DNA of 64,000 nt. Origin: an uncultured Prevotellaceae bacterium. Lineage in GTDB: Bacteria > Bacteroidota > Bacteroidia > Bacteroidales > Bacteroidaceae. Positions 8,332 through 15,998 of the stretch are shown in pieces (the first letter of the stretch is position 1; every line of letters starts with the position of its first letter). The stretch is from assembly GCA_949295905.1 (NCBI GenBank), contig CASFNA010000007.1:46135-110134 (forward strand), in the 5' to 3' direction. The position numbers were made by a program, and so were the translations under genes. Under the pieces are notes generated by a model that did no database searches, was not told the origin of the DNA, and saw only the letters and a program-made list of their open reading frames with translations.

Positions 8332-9186
8332 ATGGAAGACAAGCAGAACGCATTTTACAAAAAAGGAGAAGACGCCACTACGGGGATTGTATTCGCCGAC
8401 AGGGTTACGGGCTTCGGCCTCGCCGATGCGCCGGGGCGCGTGTTGCACATACTGTGCCTCGGCGGCGGCATGAGCTTCATGCTGCACGACGTGAGATATA
8501 ACATCGCCGCGAGAGACTACGTTATCCTGCCCGACGCCGCACTCGCCACGGCCTTCACCGAGTCGCCCGACGCAGAGGCAACAGTAATGAGCCTAAGCGA
8601 GAGTTTTGTCGCCTCGCTGGCCCTGCGCAGCAATTACGGCATCATAGGACACCTATCGCTGCTGCAAAACCCAGTGATGCGCCTCACAGAGGACGACTTC
8701 CGCACATGCCGCGAGGCTATGGAGACCCTGCGGCGGCGCATGGCCGGGAGCGCGGCCCACCTGTTCCGCGACGAGATGCTGGGCCATCTGCTCATGGCCC
8801 ACGTGCTCGACCTGTACGACATACACGCACGCGGCAGGCGTTGGGACGACGTGCCCGAGCGGGCGCAGAGCCTGCTGCGGCGGTTCATCGGGATGCTCTA
8901 CGGCGGCGAATACATCGCCCACCGCGACCTCGCCTATTACGCCTCGCACCTCTGCGTTACGCCCCACTACCTTTCGGAAATATGCCGCAAGGCGAGCGGC
9001 AGGCCTGCCTCCTACTGGCTCGACCGCTTCACGGTGAACGAAGTGACGCGCCTGCTGCTCGACAAGAGCGTCACCCTGGCCGACATCGCGGCACGAATGA
9101 ACTTCTCATCGCTGTCCTACTTCAGCCGCTACGTGCAGAAACACACCGGCCTTTCGCCGTCAGACTACCGCCGCAGCCACGCCTGA
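8332..9186 (+). CDS. AraC family transcriptional regulator
   Basis: A 284-residue regulator with an N-terminal cupin-like sensing domain (residues ~15-140) and a C-terminal double HTH. The second HTH is visible as VTLADIAARMNFSSLSYFSR followed by the family signature YVQKHTGLSPSDYRR. I prefer the ATG at 8332 (MEDKQNAFYKK); an ATG at 8266 would add 22 residues made from the flank of repeat P1. It is divergent from the aldo/keto reductase pair. The gene is followed by a GC hairpin (GGCGGCGGAAGGCCGCC, about 9188-9206) without a strong T run. Confidence 0.88.
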   Translation: MEDKQNAFYKKGEDATTGIVFADRVTGFGLADAPGRVLHILCLGGGMSFMLHDVRYNIAARDYVILPDAALATAFTESPDAEATVMSLSESFVASLALRSNYGIIGHLSLLQNPVMRLTEDDFRTCREAMETLRRRMAGSAAHLFRDEMLGHLLMAHVLDLYDIHARGRRWDDVPERAQSLLRRFIGMLYGGEYIAHRDLAYYASHLCVTPHYLSEICRKASGRPASYWLDRFTVNEVTRLLLDKSVTLADIAARMNFSSLSYFSRYVQKHTGLSPSDYRRSHA

Positions 9187-9329
9187 CGGGCGGCGGAAGG
9201 CCGCCAACAGAGTGTGAAAAAACGGAAAAATGACACGCCAAAGCAAAAAAGATGCTATTTTATTCGTGAAATAACGGGAAATAAGATAATTTTGCAGTCC
9301 GTAAGCCAAGAGCCCGTCAATAGGCTCAA

Positions 9330-9417
9330 GGAGAGATGCTCGAGTGGCTTAAGAGGCACGCCTGGAAAGCGTGTAGCCGGCAAAACTGGCACGGGGGTTC
9401 GAATCCCCCTCTCTCCG
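9330..9417 (+). tRNA. tRNA-Ser(GGA)
   Basis: An 88-nt class II tRNA with acceptor stem GGAGAGA/TCTCTCC, anticodon loop CTGGAAA with GGA anticodon, a long variable arm (AGCCGGCAAAACTGGCA region) and a T loop GTTCGAATC. CCA is not encoded. TAATTTTG at about 9288 is a plausible -7 box. It converges on the tiny membrane-protein cassette at 9547-9869, with a shared terminator at 9493-9520. Confidence 0.97.
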
Positions 9418-9492
9418 CAAGTGCAAAAGCAATACATACAGATGTCTTATGACAATGACATTCATGTATTTATGACGCATAAACGGCAACAA

Positions 9493-9520
9493 AAAAGCAG
9501 GCTAAGAAAGCCTGCTTTTA
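9493..9520. terminator. Bidirectional intrinsic terminator between tRNA-Ser and the small-protein cassette
   Basis: AAAAGCAGGCTAAGAAAGCCTGCTTTT forms a 9-10 bp hairpin with A and T runs on both sides, so it can end transcripts from both the tRNA and the convergent minus-strand cassette. Confidence 0.85.
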
Positions 9521-9546
9521 TTGTCTAAAACATCAAACGGACAAAA

Positions 9547-9648
9547 TCAATGTGCCGTCTTGGACTCTTTCCGCAACTGGATAAAAGCCCAAATGCCTAC
9601 TATCAAGGCAACGACTCCTACTGCTCCGAATAATACTAAAAGTGCCAT
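9547..9648 (-). CDS. 33-residue single-TM membrane protein (cassette 1, second gene)
   Basis: A complete small ORF preceded by an excellent ribosome-binding site (AGGAGG, 6 nt before the ATG; rare strength for this window). The product has a hydrophobic helix over residues 2-23 (MALLVLFGAVGVVALIVGIW) and a charged tail (LRKESKTAH). Exactly the same length and plan as the protein at 57467-57568, which also follows a two-TM gene and converges on a tRNA. Function unknown. Its shape recalls small accessory subunits or type I toxin peptides, but no sequence evidence favours either. Confidence 0.75.
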   Translation of the reverse strand: MALLVLFGAVGVVALIVGIWAFIQLRKESKTAH

Positions 9649-9660
9649 ATAGTCCTCCTT

Positions 9661-9869
9661 TTACTTTTTTGACATTGCAATCAGGACGAGACCGGTAATA
9701 AAACTGCAAACAACAGCTACGCAGCCAATGCCTAAAAGCAATGTCGGATTAATACTTCATATTTCATTATGCTTGCAAGAATAACTCCTCCAAAGACAAG
9801 TTTTGATATGTCTATGAAGAACTTGCCCGTTTCTGACAATATTGTATTGTTACGTTCATCCTTTTTCAT
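9661..9869 (-). pseudogene. Frameshifted small two-TM membrane protein (cassette 1, first gene)
   Basis: From the ATG at 9869 the frame reads 45 residues (MKKDERNNTILSETGKFF...) to a TAG at 9732-9734. A shift of one base near 9751 restores a 69-residue product continuing NPTLLLGIGCVAVVC and ending IAMSKK at a TAA (9661-9663), 12 nt before the 33-residue gene. The restored protein has two TM segments and aligns with the gene at 57571-57753 (GKFFIDISK against GK-stop-LMDIAK). The segment is one base short of a whole number of codons. It could be a real pseudogene, a sequencing error or recoding; no classical slippery heptamer is present. Confidence 0.65.
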
Positions 9870-9873
9870 ACTG

Positions 9874-9905
9874 CAAAGATAGGTTGAAAATCTTATAGAT
9901 GCAAA
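9874..9905 (-). promoter_or_regulatory. Near-perfect promoter of small-protein cassette 1
   Basis: On the minus strand TTTG, 20 nt, then TATCTTTG. The -7 box ends only 4 nt before the ATG at 9869, so transcription would begin at or within the start codon: a leaderless mRNA. Confidence 0.75.
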
Positions 9906-10120
9906 GATTTTAAATATTTCTAATCCGTGTTTCGTTTAATTATTACGTATTTTGCGGTAATAATTCTGCATTGTTTGTCAATCCGCCTGTGACTGTTTCA
10001 TCCTTTGACAACAGAATAATAAAAAATCTAAATTCTTATATCCGCAAAAGAAACTTTTATTACCTTTGCAATGTTAAACTCTAACTGAACAGCAAAAATA
10101 ATGTTTTTAATCCTTTAGAT

Positions 10121-10981
10121 ATGGACAATCTGATTGCAAAGATTGCGATAATCACACTCCTTGTTTTTTCCCAATGCCATTACGCCAGCGCCCAAAATGG
10201 CGGACAGCAAAAGCCCGTGGCCGCGTCGGTGGCTGACAGCGCAATGACGGCCGAGGCCGACTCGGCGGCAAGCGGACTGGCTGGCGACACGCTGGGGCTG
10301 GACTACGCCGAAGCTCCTGACTCGGTAATGGTTCCAGTCGAGACGGTAGGCTTCCACAAGATGCTGAAGACCAAATACATCGAGGGCAGCGCGGGCTTCA
10401 TGTCTTTCGTTGCTTTGGCGCTGGTGCTCGGCCTGGCTTTCTGCATAGAGCGCATCATATACCTCACCCTTTCGGAAATAAACGCCAAGCGGCTGATGGC
10501 CGACCTTGAGACGCAAATAATGCAGGGCGACGTCGAGGGGGCGAAAACGGTGTGCCGCGAAACGCGCGGCCCGGTGGCATCTATCTGCTACCAGGGGCTT
10601 ACGCGCATAGACGAGTCGATGGAAGACATCGAGCGCAGCATAACGTCTTACGGCGCGGTGCAGGCCGCCAACCTTGAGAAGGGCTGCTCATGGATAACGC
10701 TGTTCATCGCCATGGCACCGTCGCTGGGTTTCCTCGGCACGGTAATAGGCATGGTTATGGCCTTCGAGCAAATTCAGCAAGCTGGCGACATAAGTCCTAC
10801 AATCGTGGCCGCCGGCATGAAGGTGGCCCTCATAACAACCATCTTCGGACTGATTGCCGCGCTCATTCTTCAGGTGTTCTACAACTACATCCTGTCCAAA
10901 ATAGAGCACATTACGAGCCAGATGGAGGAGTCGGCCATCACGCTTCTTGACATAATAATGAAATACAAGCTGACACGATGA
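10121..10981 (+). CDS. exbB: MotA/TolQ/ExbB proton channel family protein
   Basis: A 286-residue inner-membrane stator subunit that, with ExbD, converts proton-motive force into TonB-dependent or Tol-type work. The N-terminus looks like a signal segment (IAIITLLVF...ASAQ), followed by a periplasmic stretch. TM segments lie near residues 85-108, 188-212 and 222-250. The conserved core is APSLGFLGTVIGMVMAFEQI. First of four genes that overlap one another by 4 nt (ATGA). TACCTTTG near 10063 is the probable -7 box. Confidence 0.92.
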   Translation: MDNLIAKIAIITLLVFSQCHYASAQNGGQQKPVAASVADSAMTAEADSAASGLAGDTLGLDYAEAPDSVMVPVETVGFHKMLKTKYIEGSAGFMSFVALALVLGLAFCIERIIYLTLSEINAKRLMADLETQIMQGDVEGAKTVCRETRGPVASICYQGLTRIDESMEDIERSITSYGAVQAANLEKGCSWITLFIAMAPSLGFLGTVIGMVMAFEQIQQAGDISPTIVAAGMKVALITTIFGLIAALILQVFYNYILSKIEHITSQMEESAITLLDIIMKYKLTR

Positions 10982-11502
10982 TGAAGACACGGCATAACGT
11001 ACTAAGCGGACTGACGGCCGAACAGGTGTCTACGCGCGTACTTTACGTGCTCGTCGCGCTGACGGTTGTTGTCTTCGTGGCGTTCTTCCTGATAGGTTAC
11101 GACGTGCCATTCGAGGACAACCCAGAGTTCAACGCGCCCCGGCTGACCGACTTTGTGCTCGTGTTCATCTACGTGCTCGTACTCCTTGCCGCCATACTCG
11201 CCGTAACAGCCATAGCAATAAGCCTCAAGGCGAGGGACAAGGCGCAGGGAAAGGCCAACAACATACCGTCGGCAAAGATTGCATGGGGCACGGCTGGGCT
11301 GCTCATAGCAAGCCTTTTGGCAACGTTTCTGCTCGGTTCGGCAGAGCCTGTACAGGTAAACGGCGTTGCATATACCGACGTGTTCTGGCTGAAAGCTACC
11401 GACATGTTCATCAATACGTCGCTGGTGCTGCTCCTGGTAGCAGTCTGCGGCGTTGCATTCGGCCTTTCGGGATATTGCAGGAAGATGGGAATTAGAAAAT
11501 GA
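10978..11502 (+). CDS. Four-TM membrane protein between exbB and exbD, unknown function
   Basis: A 174-residue protein with four clear hydrophobic segments (residues ~22-44, 61-87, 102-123, 143-165) and little soluble mass. It overlaps exbB and the first exbD by 4 nt each, so it is made in step with the channel and may be a subunit or assembly factor. I do not recognise the family. The overlap and operon position are seen; the functional link is inference. Confidence 0.85.
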   Translation: MMKTRHNVLSGLTAEQVSTRVLYVLVALTVVVFVAFFLIGYDVPFEDNPEFNAPRLTDFVLVFIYVLVLLAAILAVTAIAISLKARDKAQGKANNIPSAKIAWGTAGLLIASLLATFLLGSAEPVQVNGVAYTDVFWLKATDMFINTSLVLLLVAVCGVAFGLSGYCRKMGIRK

Positions 11503-12035
11503 TTTTGCATCGCGACAGGCGCACAGTGCCGCAACTCAACACCACGTCAACGGCCGACATATCGTTCATTTTGCTGGTGTTCTTCCTTATCATGACGTCC
11601 ATGGACGCTGACAAGGGACTGCAACGCATGCTTCCGCCGATGGCGGACGAGACGCAGCAGGAGGCTGCCGACGTAGAGCGCGGCAACGTCTTGTCGCTCA
11701 CTATCACGGAAGACAACCGCCTGATGGCCGACGGCAAGCCGATTGACAAGGATGATATACGCCGCCGTGTAATGTCGTTCGTAAGCCACGCGACCGACAG
11801 GCGCAACCATGTCATTGCCTTGGATATTGACCGGAAGGCGTCATACGAAACGTATTTCACAGTGCAAAACGAAATCGTAGCGGCCTACAACGAATTGCGG
11901 AACGGCTATGCAATAAAACGATACGGCCATGCCTACGCCGCATGCACGCCTGAACAACGTGCCGCCGTAAGAGCTTATTATCCGCAACGCATCACCGAAA
12001 CGCCTGCCACAACGGAGGAAGGAGGTGGCAGATGA
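11499..12035 (+). CDS. exbD: ExbD/TolR family biopolymer transport protein (first copy)
   Basis: A 178-residue protein with a single N-terminal TM helix that carries the essential channel aspartate (STADISFILLVFFLIMTSMD, Asp near residue 20), followed by a periplasmic ExbD/TolR domain. Translationally coupled to the 4-TM protein upstream and the second ExbD downstream (4-nt overlaps). Two different ExbD proteins in one operon are common in Bacteroidetes. Confidence 0.9.
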   Translation: MILHRDRRTVPQLNTTSTADISFILLVFFLIMTSMDADKGLQRMLPPMADETQQEAADVERGNVLSLTITEDNRLMADGKPIDKDDIRRRVMSFVSHATDRRNHVIALDIDRKASYETYFTVQNEIVAAYNELRNGYAIKRYGHAYAACTPEQRAAVRAYYPQRITETPATTEEGGGR

Positions 12036-12499
12036 GCTTCTTCCGCCGCCAAAGGCGCGAGGTGCCGATGCTTAACACGGCTGCCCTGCCCGACCTGATT
12101 TTCACCGTCCTCTTCTTCTTCATCACCGTAACGCACATGAGGGAAGTGACATTGAAAGTGAAATACCGAGTGCCTGAAGGTACGGAGCTTACCCGCCTTG
12201 TCAAGAAGTCTGCCGTTACATATATTTATATAGGCCGCCCTGCCGACGACATGCGCCGCTCCGTGGGCGAAGGCACGCGCATACAGCTGAACGACAAGTA
12301 TGCCGACGTTGACGACGTGACCGACTATGTGGCGGAGGAACGCCGCCACATGTCGCCGGAAGACGCCAAGGCGATGAGCGTCTCAATAAAAGCCGACCGC
12401 GAAACGGAGATGGGAATAATGTCGGATGTGCGCCAGGCACTGCGCCGCGCAGGAGCGTTAAGGGTTAATTATTCAGCCACACAAAAGGGCGGAAAATAA
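12032..12499 (+). CDS. exbD: ExbD/TolR family biopolymer transport protein (second copy)
   Basis: A 155-residue ExbD. The TM helix with its aspartate is visible in ALPDLIFTVLFFFITVTHM (Asp near residue 22). The periplasmic domain differs from that of the first copy (VKYRVPEGTELTRLVKKSAV), so the two are probably not interchangeable. Last gene of the four-gene overlapping operon. A TonB protein that could be powered by it is encoded at 23289-24020, and receptors at 38.2-40.3 and 48.3-50.2 kb. Confidence 0.9.
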   Translation: MSFFRRQRREVPMLNTAALPDLIFTVLFFFITVTHMREVTLKVKYRVPEGTELTRLVKKSAVTYIYIGRPADDMRRSVGEGTRIQLNDKYADVDDVTDYVAEERRHMSPEDAKAMSVSIKADRETEMGIMSDVRQALRRAGALRVNYSATQKGGK

Positions 12500-12560
12500 T
12501 TCTTATTCATAAAAGAAAGTTTTAATCTATAGTATAAGATTGAAATTTTACTTACAATTC

Positions 12561-12592
12561 ATTGCAAAAACAATTATTTTATCGTATCTTTG
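12561..12592 (+). promoter_or_regulatory. Promoter of the Lrp-type regulator
   Basis: ATTG, 20 nt, then TATCTTTG: a -33/-7 pair of the Bacteroidetes type, about 85 nt before the start codon. The leader in between is AT-rich without an obvious hairpin. Confidence 0.65.
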
Positions 12593-12678
12593 TGCCGTAC
12601 AACAAGCAATATGTATTTGGCGTAAAGCCATTTAACAGTCAGTTCTAATTTAACATCAAAGTAAAAAATACATTACAA

Positions 12679-13173
12679 ATGGCACATCACAATTTAGATT
12701 CATTAGACAAGAAAATCCTTAAGCTGATAGCCGAAGACGCAAGGATACCGTTCTTGGAGGTGGCTCGTTCATGCAATGTAAGCGGTGCAGCCATCCATCA
12801 ACGCATACAGAAGTTGAACAACATGGGCGTGTTGAAAGGGTCGAAGTTCATCATCGACCCTGAGAAAATAGGCTATGAGACCTGCGCTTATATGGGACTT
12901 AACTTGAAAAATCCCGAGAAATTCGACGAGGTCGTTGACGAATTGAGGAAGATTCCTGAAGTAGTTGAGTGTCATTACACCACCGGCGACTATGACATGT
13001 TCATCAAAATCTACGCCGTAAACAACCATCATCTGCTCAACATCATCCACGACCGCCTGCAGCCTCTTGGCCTCTCACGCAGCGAAACCATCATTTCGTT
13101 CAACTCGGCGTTCAGCCGCCAGCTGCCGATTGTTGACATGCCGGTAGACGATACGGACGTTGCGGCAGAGTGA
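12679..13173 (+). CDS. Lrp/AsnC family transcriptional regulator
   Basis: A 164-residue feast/famine regulator. The N-terminal HTH covers residues ~6-50 (LDKKILKLIAEDARIPF, then LEVARSCNVSGAAIHQRIQK). The C-terminal RAM ligand-binding domain follows (residues ~70-145), with the glycine motif VVECHYTTGDYDMFIK. Length is normal. It has its own promoter. The effector amino acid is not inferable. The downstream thioredoxin-like gene begins 30 nt after its stop and may be read through. Confidence 0.93.
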   Translation: MAHHNLDSLDKKILKLIAEDARIPFLEVARSCNVSGAAIHQRIQKLNNMGVLKGSKFIIDPEKIGYETCAYMGLNLKNPEKFDEVVDELRKIPEVVECHYTTGDYDMFIKIYAVNNHHLLNIIHDRLQPLGLSRSETIISFNSAFSRQLPIVDMPVDDTDVAAE

Positions 13174-13203
13174 AGCATCATTATCTGACAAATCATAAAA
13201 CCT

Positions 13204-14382
13204 GTGATACATAAGTCTTTATCATGCCTTGTGCTTGTATTCGCTACCATTGCGATGCAAGCACAAGGCATTTATGTAATTGACGGGACAATAAAGAACG
13301 TGCCGGAGGGCACGTTTGTACAGCTATTCCGTAACATAGGAGACATCCTTAAAGCTGTTGACGGCGACACGATAACCGATAACAGATTCAGGTTCAGCGG
13401 TGAAACAACGGGCAACGGAGTGGAGCCGATGACGCTGTTTGCCATGAAGGGTGACACCGTAAGCATGATTCTTGACGTTTATGTACGTCCCGGAAGCCAT
13501 ATAAACATATCAGGCGACGGCATGCTCGCATACACTTGGAACGTTGAGAGCGACATTCCAGAACAGCAGACCAGGCAGAAAATCGTCATGGCGGCGCGTA
13601 AGTGGTGGGACAGGATACAGCTTATCGACATTCATGTTGACGCTCTTCGTTCAATGATGAGGAGCGGAACGTTGGTTGATAAAGACAAAGCCGCCGTAAA
13701 GGCAGAGCTTGACAGTCTCAATAAAGACAAGTACATGGCGGTGGACAGCGTGATAATGGCCGAGACTGCGGTCATGGACGGAATGGATGTTGACGACGCT
13801 TGGATGGAAGAGTTGAACGGAAATGCCATCTTTGCGAAATCTTATGACAACGAAAAAGGCATGAACGCCGTAAGGGAACTGTATGACCGGTTGCCTGACA
13901 AGTGGAAGAACACGATGACGGGGAGCGAAATAGGCATAACGGTTTATCCCCCGAAGGAAATTGCAAAGGGCGAGGCTACCGCCGACGGGGACTTGTTTGG
14001 CATCGACGGAGGTGTTCATCACTTGGCTGACTTCAAAGGAAAATACATTTTGTTAGACTTCTGGAGCATCGGTTGCGGCCCTTGCTTGCAGGCCATTCCG
14101 GAGATGAAAGAGGTGGCCGAAGCCTACAAAGACTCTCTCGTTATTTTCAGCCTGTCGCTCGATACGAAGGAGATATGGAAGCAAGAGTCGCCAAAGCATG
14201 GTATGACATGGTACAACCTGAACGACCTGAAAGGGCGAAGCGGTATAGCAGCGAAGTATGGCGTGTGGGGCATTCCCCATTATGTGCTGGTTTCTCCGCA
14301 AGGAACCATGACCGCGCAGTGGAGCGGTTACAGCAAAGGAAACCTCAAGGAAAATGTGAAGAAACATCTTGGTGGCAGATAG
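13204..14382 (+). CDS. TlpA-like thioredoxin-fold protein with N-terminal DUF4369-like domain
   Basis: A 392-residue exported thiol-disulfide protein. Signal peptide at residues 1-20 (LVLVFATIAMQAQ). A beta-rich DUF4369-type domain (residues ~22-120) is followed by a helical linker. The C-terminal AhpC/TSA-thioredoxin domain (residues ~255-390) carries the redox motif CGPC in FWSIGCGPCLQAIPE. The best start is GTG at 13204: no ATG lies before the signal peptide. Such proteins usually reduce or oxidise periplasmic cysteines in Bacteroidetes; the partner is unknown. Confidence 0.87.
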   Translation: MIHKSLSCLVLVFATIAMQAQGIYVIDGTIKNVPEGTFVQLFRNIGDILKAVDGDTITDNRFRFSGETTGNGVEPMTLFAMKGDTVSMILDVYVRPGSHINISGDGMLAYTWNVESDIPEQQTRQKIVMAARKWWDRIQLIDIHVDALRSMMRSGTLVDKDKAAVKAELDSLNKDKYMAVDSVIMAETAVMDGMDVDDAWMEELNGNAIFAKSYDNEKGMNAVRELYDRLPDKWKNTMTGSEIGITVYPPKEIAKGEATADGDLFGIDGGVHHLADFKGKYILLDFWSIGCGPCLQAIPEMKEVAEAYKDSLVIFSLSLDTKEIWKQESPKHGMTWYNLNDLKGRSGIAAKYGVWGIPHYVLVSPQGTMTAQWSGYSKGNLKENVKKHLGGR

Positions 14383-14397
14383 CCGGCTGCTGCCAGC

Positions 14398-14472
14398 CCA
14401 ATCGCAATATGCTCAATACTTGGCAAAAGACGGCCTTTCGGACGGCGGCAGGCAAACGCCTGGCTGCCAGTG
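14398..14472. repeat. Degenerate AAAGGCCGTCTTT palindrome
   Basis: CAATATGCTCAATACTTGGC and AAAGACGGCCTTTCGGAC resemble the flank and word of the P family. A second hairpin (TGGCAGCCAGGCGTTTGCC region on the minus strand) lies beside it. It sits between convergent genes. Confidence 0.5.
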
Positions 14473-14484
14473 AGTTATCAGTAG

Positions 14485-14967
14485 TCAACTTTTTGCATAG
14501 TCAACGAAGGCGAAGCGGTAAGCGTGCTTCTCGTCGATGGCATGCTCTTCGCGCCACGTCTCGCGCCAACCGCCGTATTCCGGGAAGAAAGCGTCGGCTC
14601 CGTCGGGCGTGTCGTCAATTTCGGTAAGGCAGAGGCGGTCGGCCCGGTCGATAGCCTGCGCATAGACATTAGCACCGCCTATTATATAAATATCTTCCTC
14701 TTCAGAGCAGTGCTTCAATGCTTCATCGAGCGAAGTGTACACATCGCAACCGGGAAAATCGTGTACGGTGCGGCTCAATACTATGTTCCTGCGGTTGGGA
14801 AGCGCGCCCTTCGGCAGCGACTCGAACGTCCTCCGCCCCATTATTATGGTGTGTCCGGTAGTCAAAGCCTTGAAGCGTTTAAGGTCGTCTGGCAACCAGT
14901 ACAACAACTTGTTATCCTTGCCTATGGCGCGGTTGCGCGCCACTGCGGCGATGATTGATATTCGCAT
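14485..14967 (-). CDS. folA: Dihydrofolate reductase
   Basis: A 160-residue NADPH-dependent enzyme reducing dihydrofolate to tetrahydrofolate. Visible: N-terminal IIAAVARNRAIGKDNKLLYW with substrate residues, LPDDLKRFKALTTGHTIIMG (catalytic acidic residue in PDDL), and the NADPH site YIIGGANVYAQAI. Full length. It lies downstream of thyA on the same strand, a functional pair since ThyA oxidises the folate that FolA re-reduces. The spacer holds repeat W5. Confidence 0.95.
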   Translation of the reverse strand: MRISIIAAVARNRAIGKDNKLLYWLPDDLKRFKALTTGHTIIMGRRTFESLPKGALPNRRNIVLSRTVHDFPGCDVYTSLDEALKHCSEEEDIYIIGGANVYAQAIDRADRLCLTEIDDTPDGADAFFPEYGGWRETWREEHAIDEKHAYRFAFVDYAKS

Positions 14968-14994
14968 CTTTTCTCGTTTATTTTATTTCGGATG

Positions 14995-15097
14995 ATTAAG
15001 AATTAAGAGTCAAGAACCGAAGGTCAGCGTTAAGCTAATTAAGGAAACATGCTTTGTTGGTTATTTTCTTAATTCTCAACTCTTAATTCTTAATTCA
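14995..15097. repeat. Word-type inverted repeat W5 (TTAAGAATTAAGAG words)
   Basis: Left arm TTAAGAATTAAGAGTCAAGAA; right arm TTCTTAATTCTCAACTCTTAA plus TTCTTAATTC, around a centre containing GCTTTGTTGGTT. It fills the thyA-folA spacer. Confidence 0.85.
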
Positions 15098-15892
15098 TCA
15101 CACACTCACTTCGGCCTTGATGTGCGGCCAAGGGTTATAGTTCTCAAGCTTGAAGTCTTCGTATTTGAAGTCGAAAATGTCCTTTACGTCGGGGTTGAGC
15201 GTCATTGTAGGCAGCTGACGAGGTTCACGCGTAAGCTGCAGTTTGACCTGTTCAAGATGGTTGAGGTACAGGTGCGTGTCACCCGTTGTATGTATGAAGT
15301 CGCCCGGCTTCAGCCCCGTTACCTGCGCCATCATCATCAGCAGCAAGGCGTAAGACGCTATGTTGAACGGCACTCCGAGGAAAGTGTCGGCGCTGCGCTG
15401 GTAAAGCTGTAGGCTAAGGCGGCCGTCAGCCACGTAGAACTGGAACAGACAGTGGCACGGCGGCAGGTGCATCTGGTTGATTTCGGCCACGTTCCACGCG
15501 CTCACTATCATGCGGCGCGAGTCGGGATTGTGGCGGATTTGCTCCACAACATTCCTGATTTGGTCTATATGTCCGCCGTCGTAATCGGGCCACGAGCGCC
15601 ACTGGTGACCGTAAACGGGGCCGAGTTCGCCGTCCTCCCCTGCCCATTCGTCCCAAATGCTTACGCCATGCTCTTGCAGATACTTCACATTCGTGTCGCC
15701 CCGCAAGAACCAAAGCAGCTCGTAGATGATTGATTTCAGATGCAGTTTCTTCGTCGTAAGCAGCGGAAAACCGTCTTCAAGGTTGAACCGCATCTGGTTT
15801 CCGAAGATGCTGATAGTGCCCGTTCCCGTGCGGTCGTGCTTCTTAACGCCTTCCGTCATTATGCGGTCGAGCAGGTCGAGATATTGTTTCAT
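15098..15892 (-). CDS. thyA: Thymidylate synthase
   Basis: A 264-residue enzyme, the same length as the E. coli protein, converting dUMP and methylene-THF to dTMP and dihydrofolate. The catalytic cysteine is in [14 protein letters not shown], preceded by the phosphate-binding arginines in [11 protein letters not shown]. Substrate residues are visible in [19 protein letters not shown]. The ATG at 15892 ([15 protein letters not shown]) fits the family; the frame continues upstream for 24 codons of non-homologous repeat-like sequence. With folA it forms a dTMP-cycle pair. Confidence 0.96.
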   Translation of the reverse strand: MKQYLDLLDRIMTEGVKKHDRTGTGTISIFGNQMRFNLEDGFPLLTTKKLHLKSIIYELLWFLRGDTNVKYLQEHGVSIWDEWAGEDGELGPVYGHQWRSWPDYDGGHIDQIRNVVEQIRHNPDSRRMIVSAWNVAEINQMHLPPCHCLFQFYVADGRLSLQLYQRSADTFLGVPFNIASYALLLMMMAQVTGLKPGDFIHTTGDTHLYLNHLEQVKLQLTREPRQLPTMTLNPDVKDIFDFKYEDFKLENYNPWPHIKAEVSV

Positions 15893-15967
15893 TATTCCAT
15901 TATTTATCTGGAAAACAGGCCGGATAAGCCCGATTGGCCGAATAAGCCAATAGAGGCATGGCATATT

Positions 15968-15998
15968 TTCTTAACTCTTAATTTTTAACTCTTAATTC
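15968..15998. repeat. Single arm of word-type repeat W6 (TTAAGAGTTAAGAA words)
   Basis: TTCTTAACTCTTAATTTTTAACTCTTAATTC words identical in type to W5 and W10, but no matching opposite arm is nearby. The arm supplies the end (LN, TAA) of the upstream methyltransferase. A different doubled word (CCGGATAAGCCCGATTGGCC) lies at about 15918-15955. Confidence 0.65.

Noticed and set aside
9214-9528. 104-codon plus-strand ORF across tRNA-Ser
   Set aside because: It covers the whole tRNA gene and its terminator, so it cannot be an independent protein gene.
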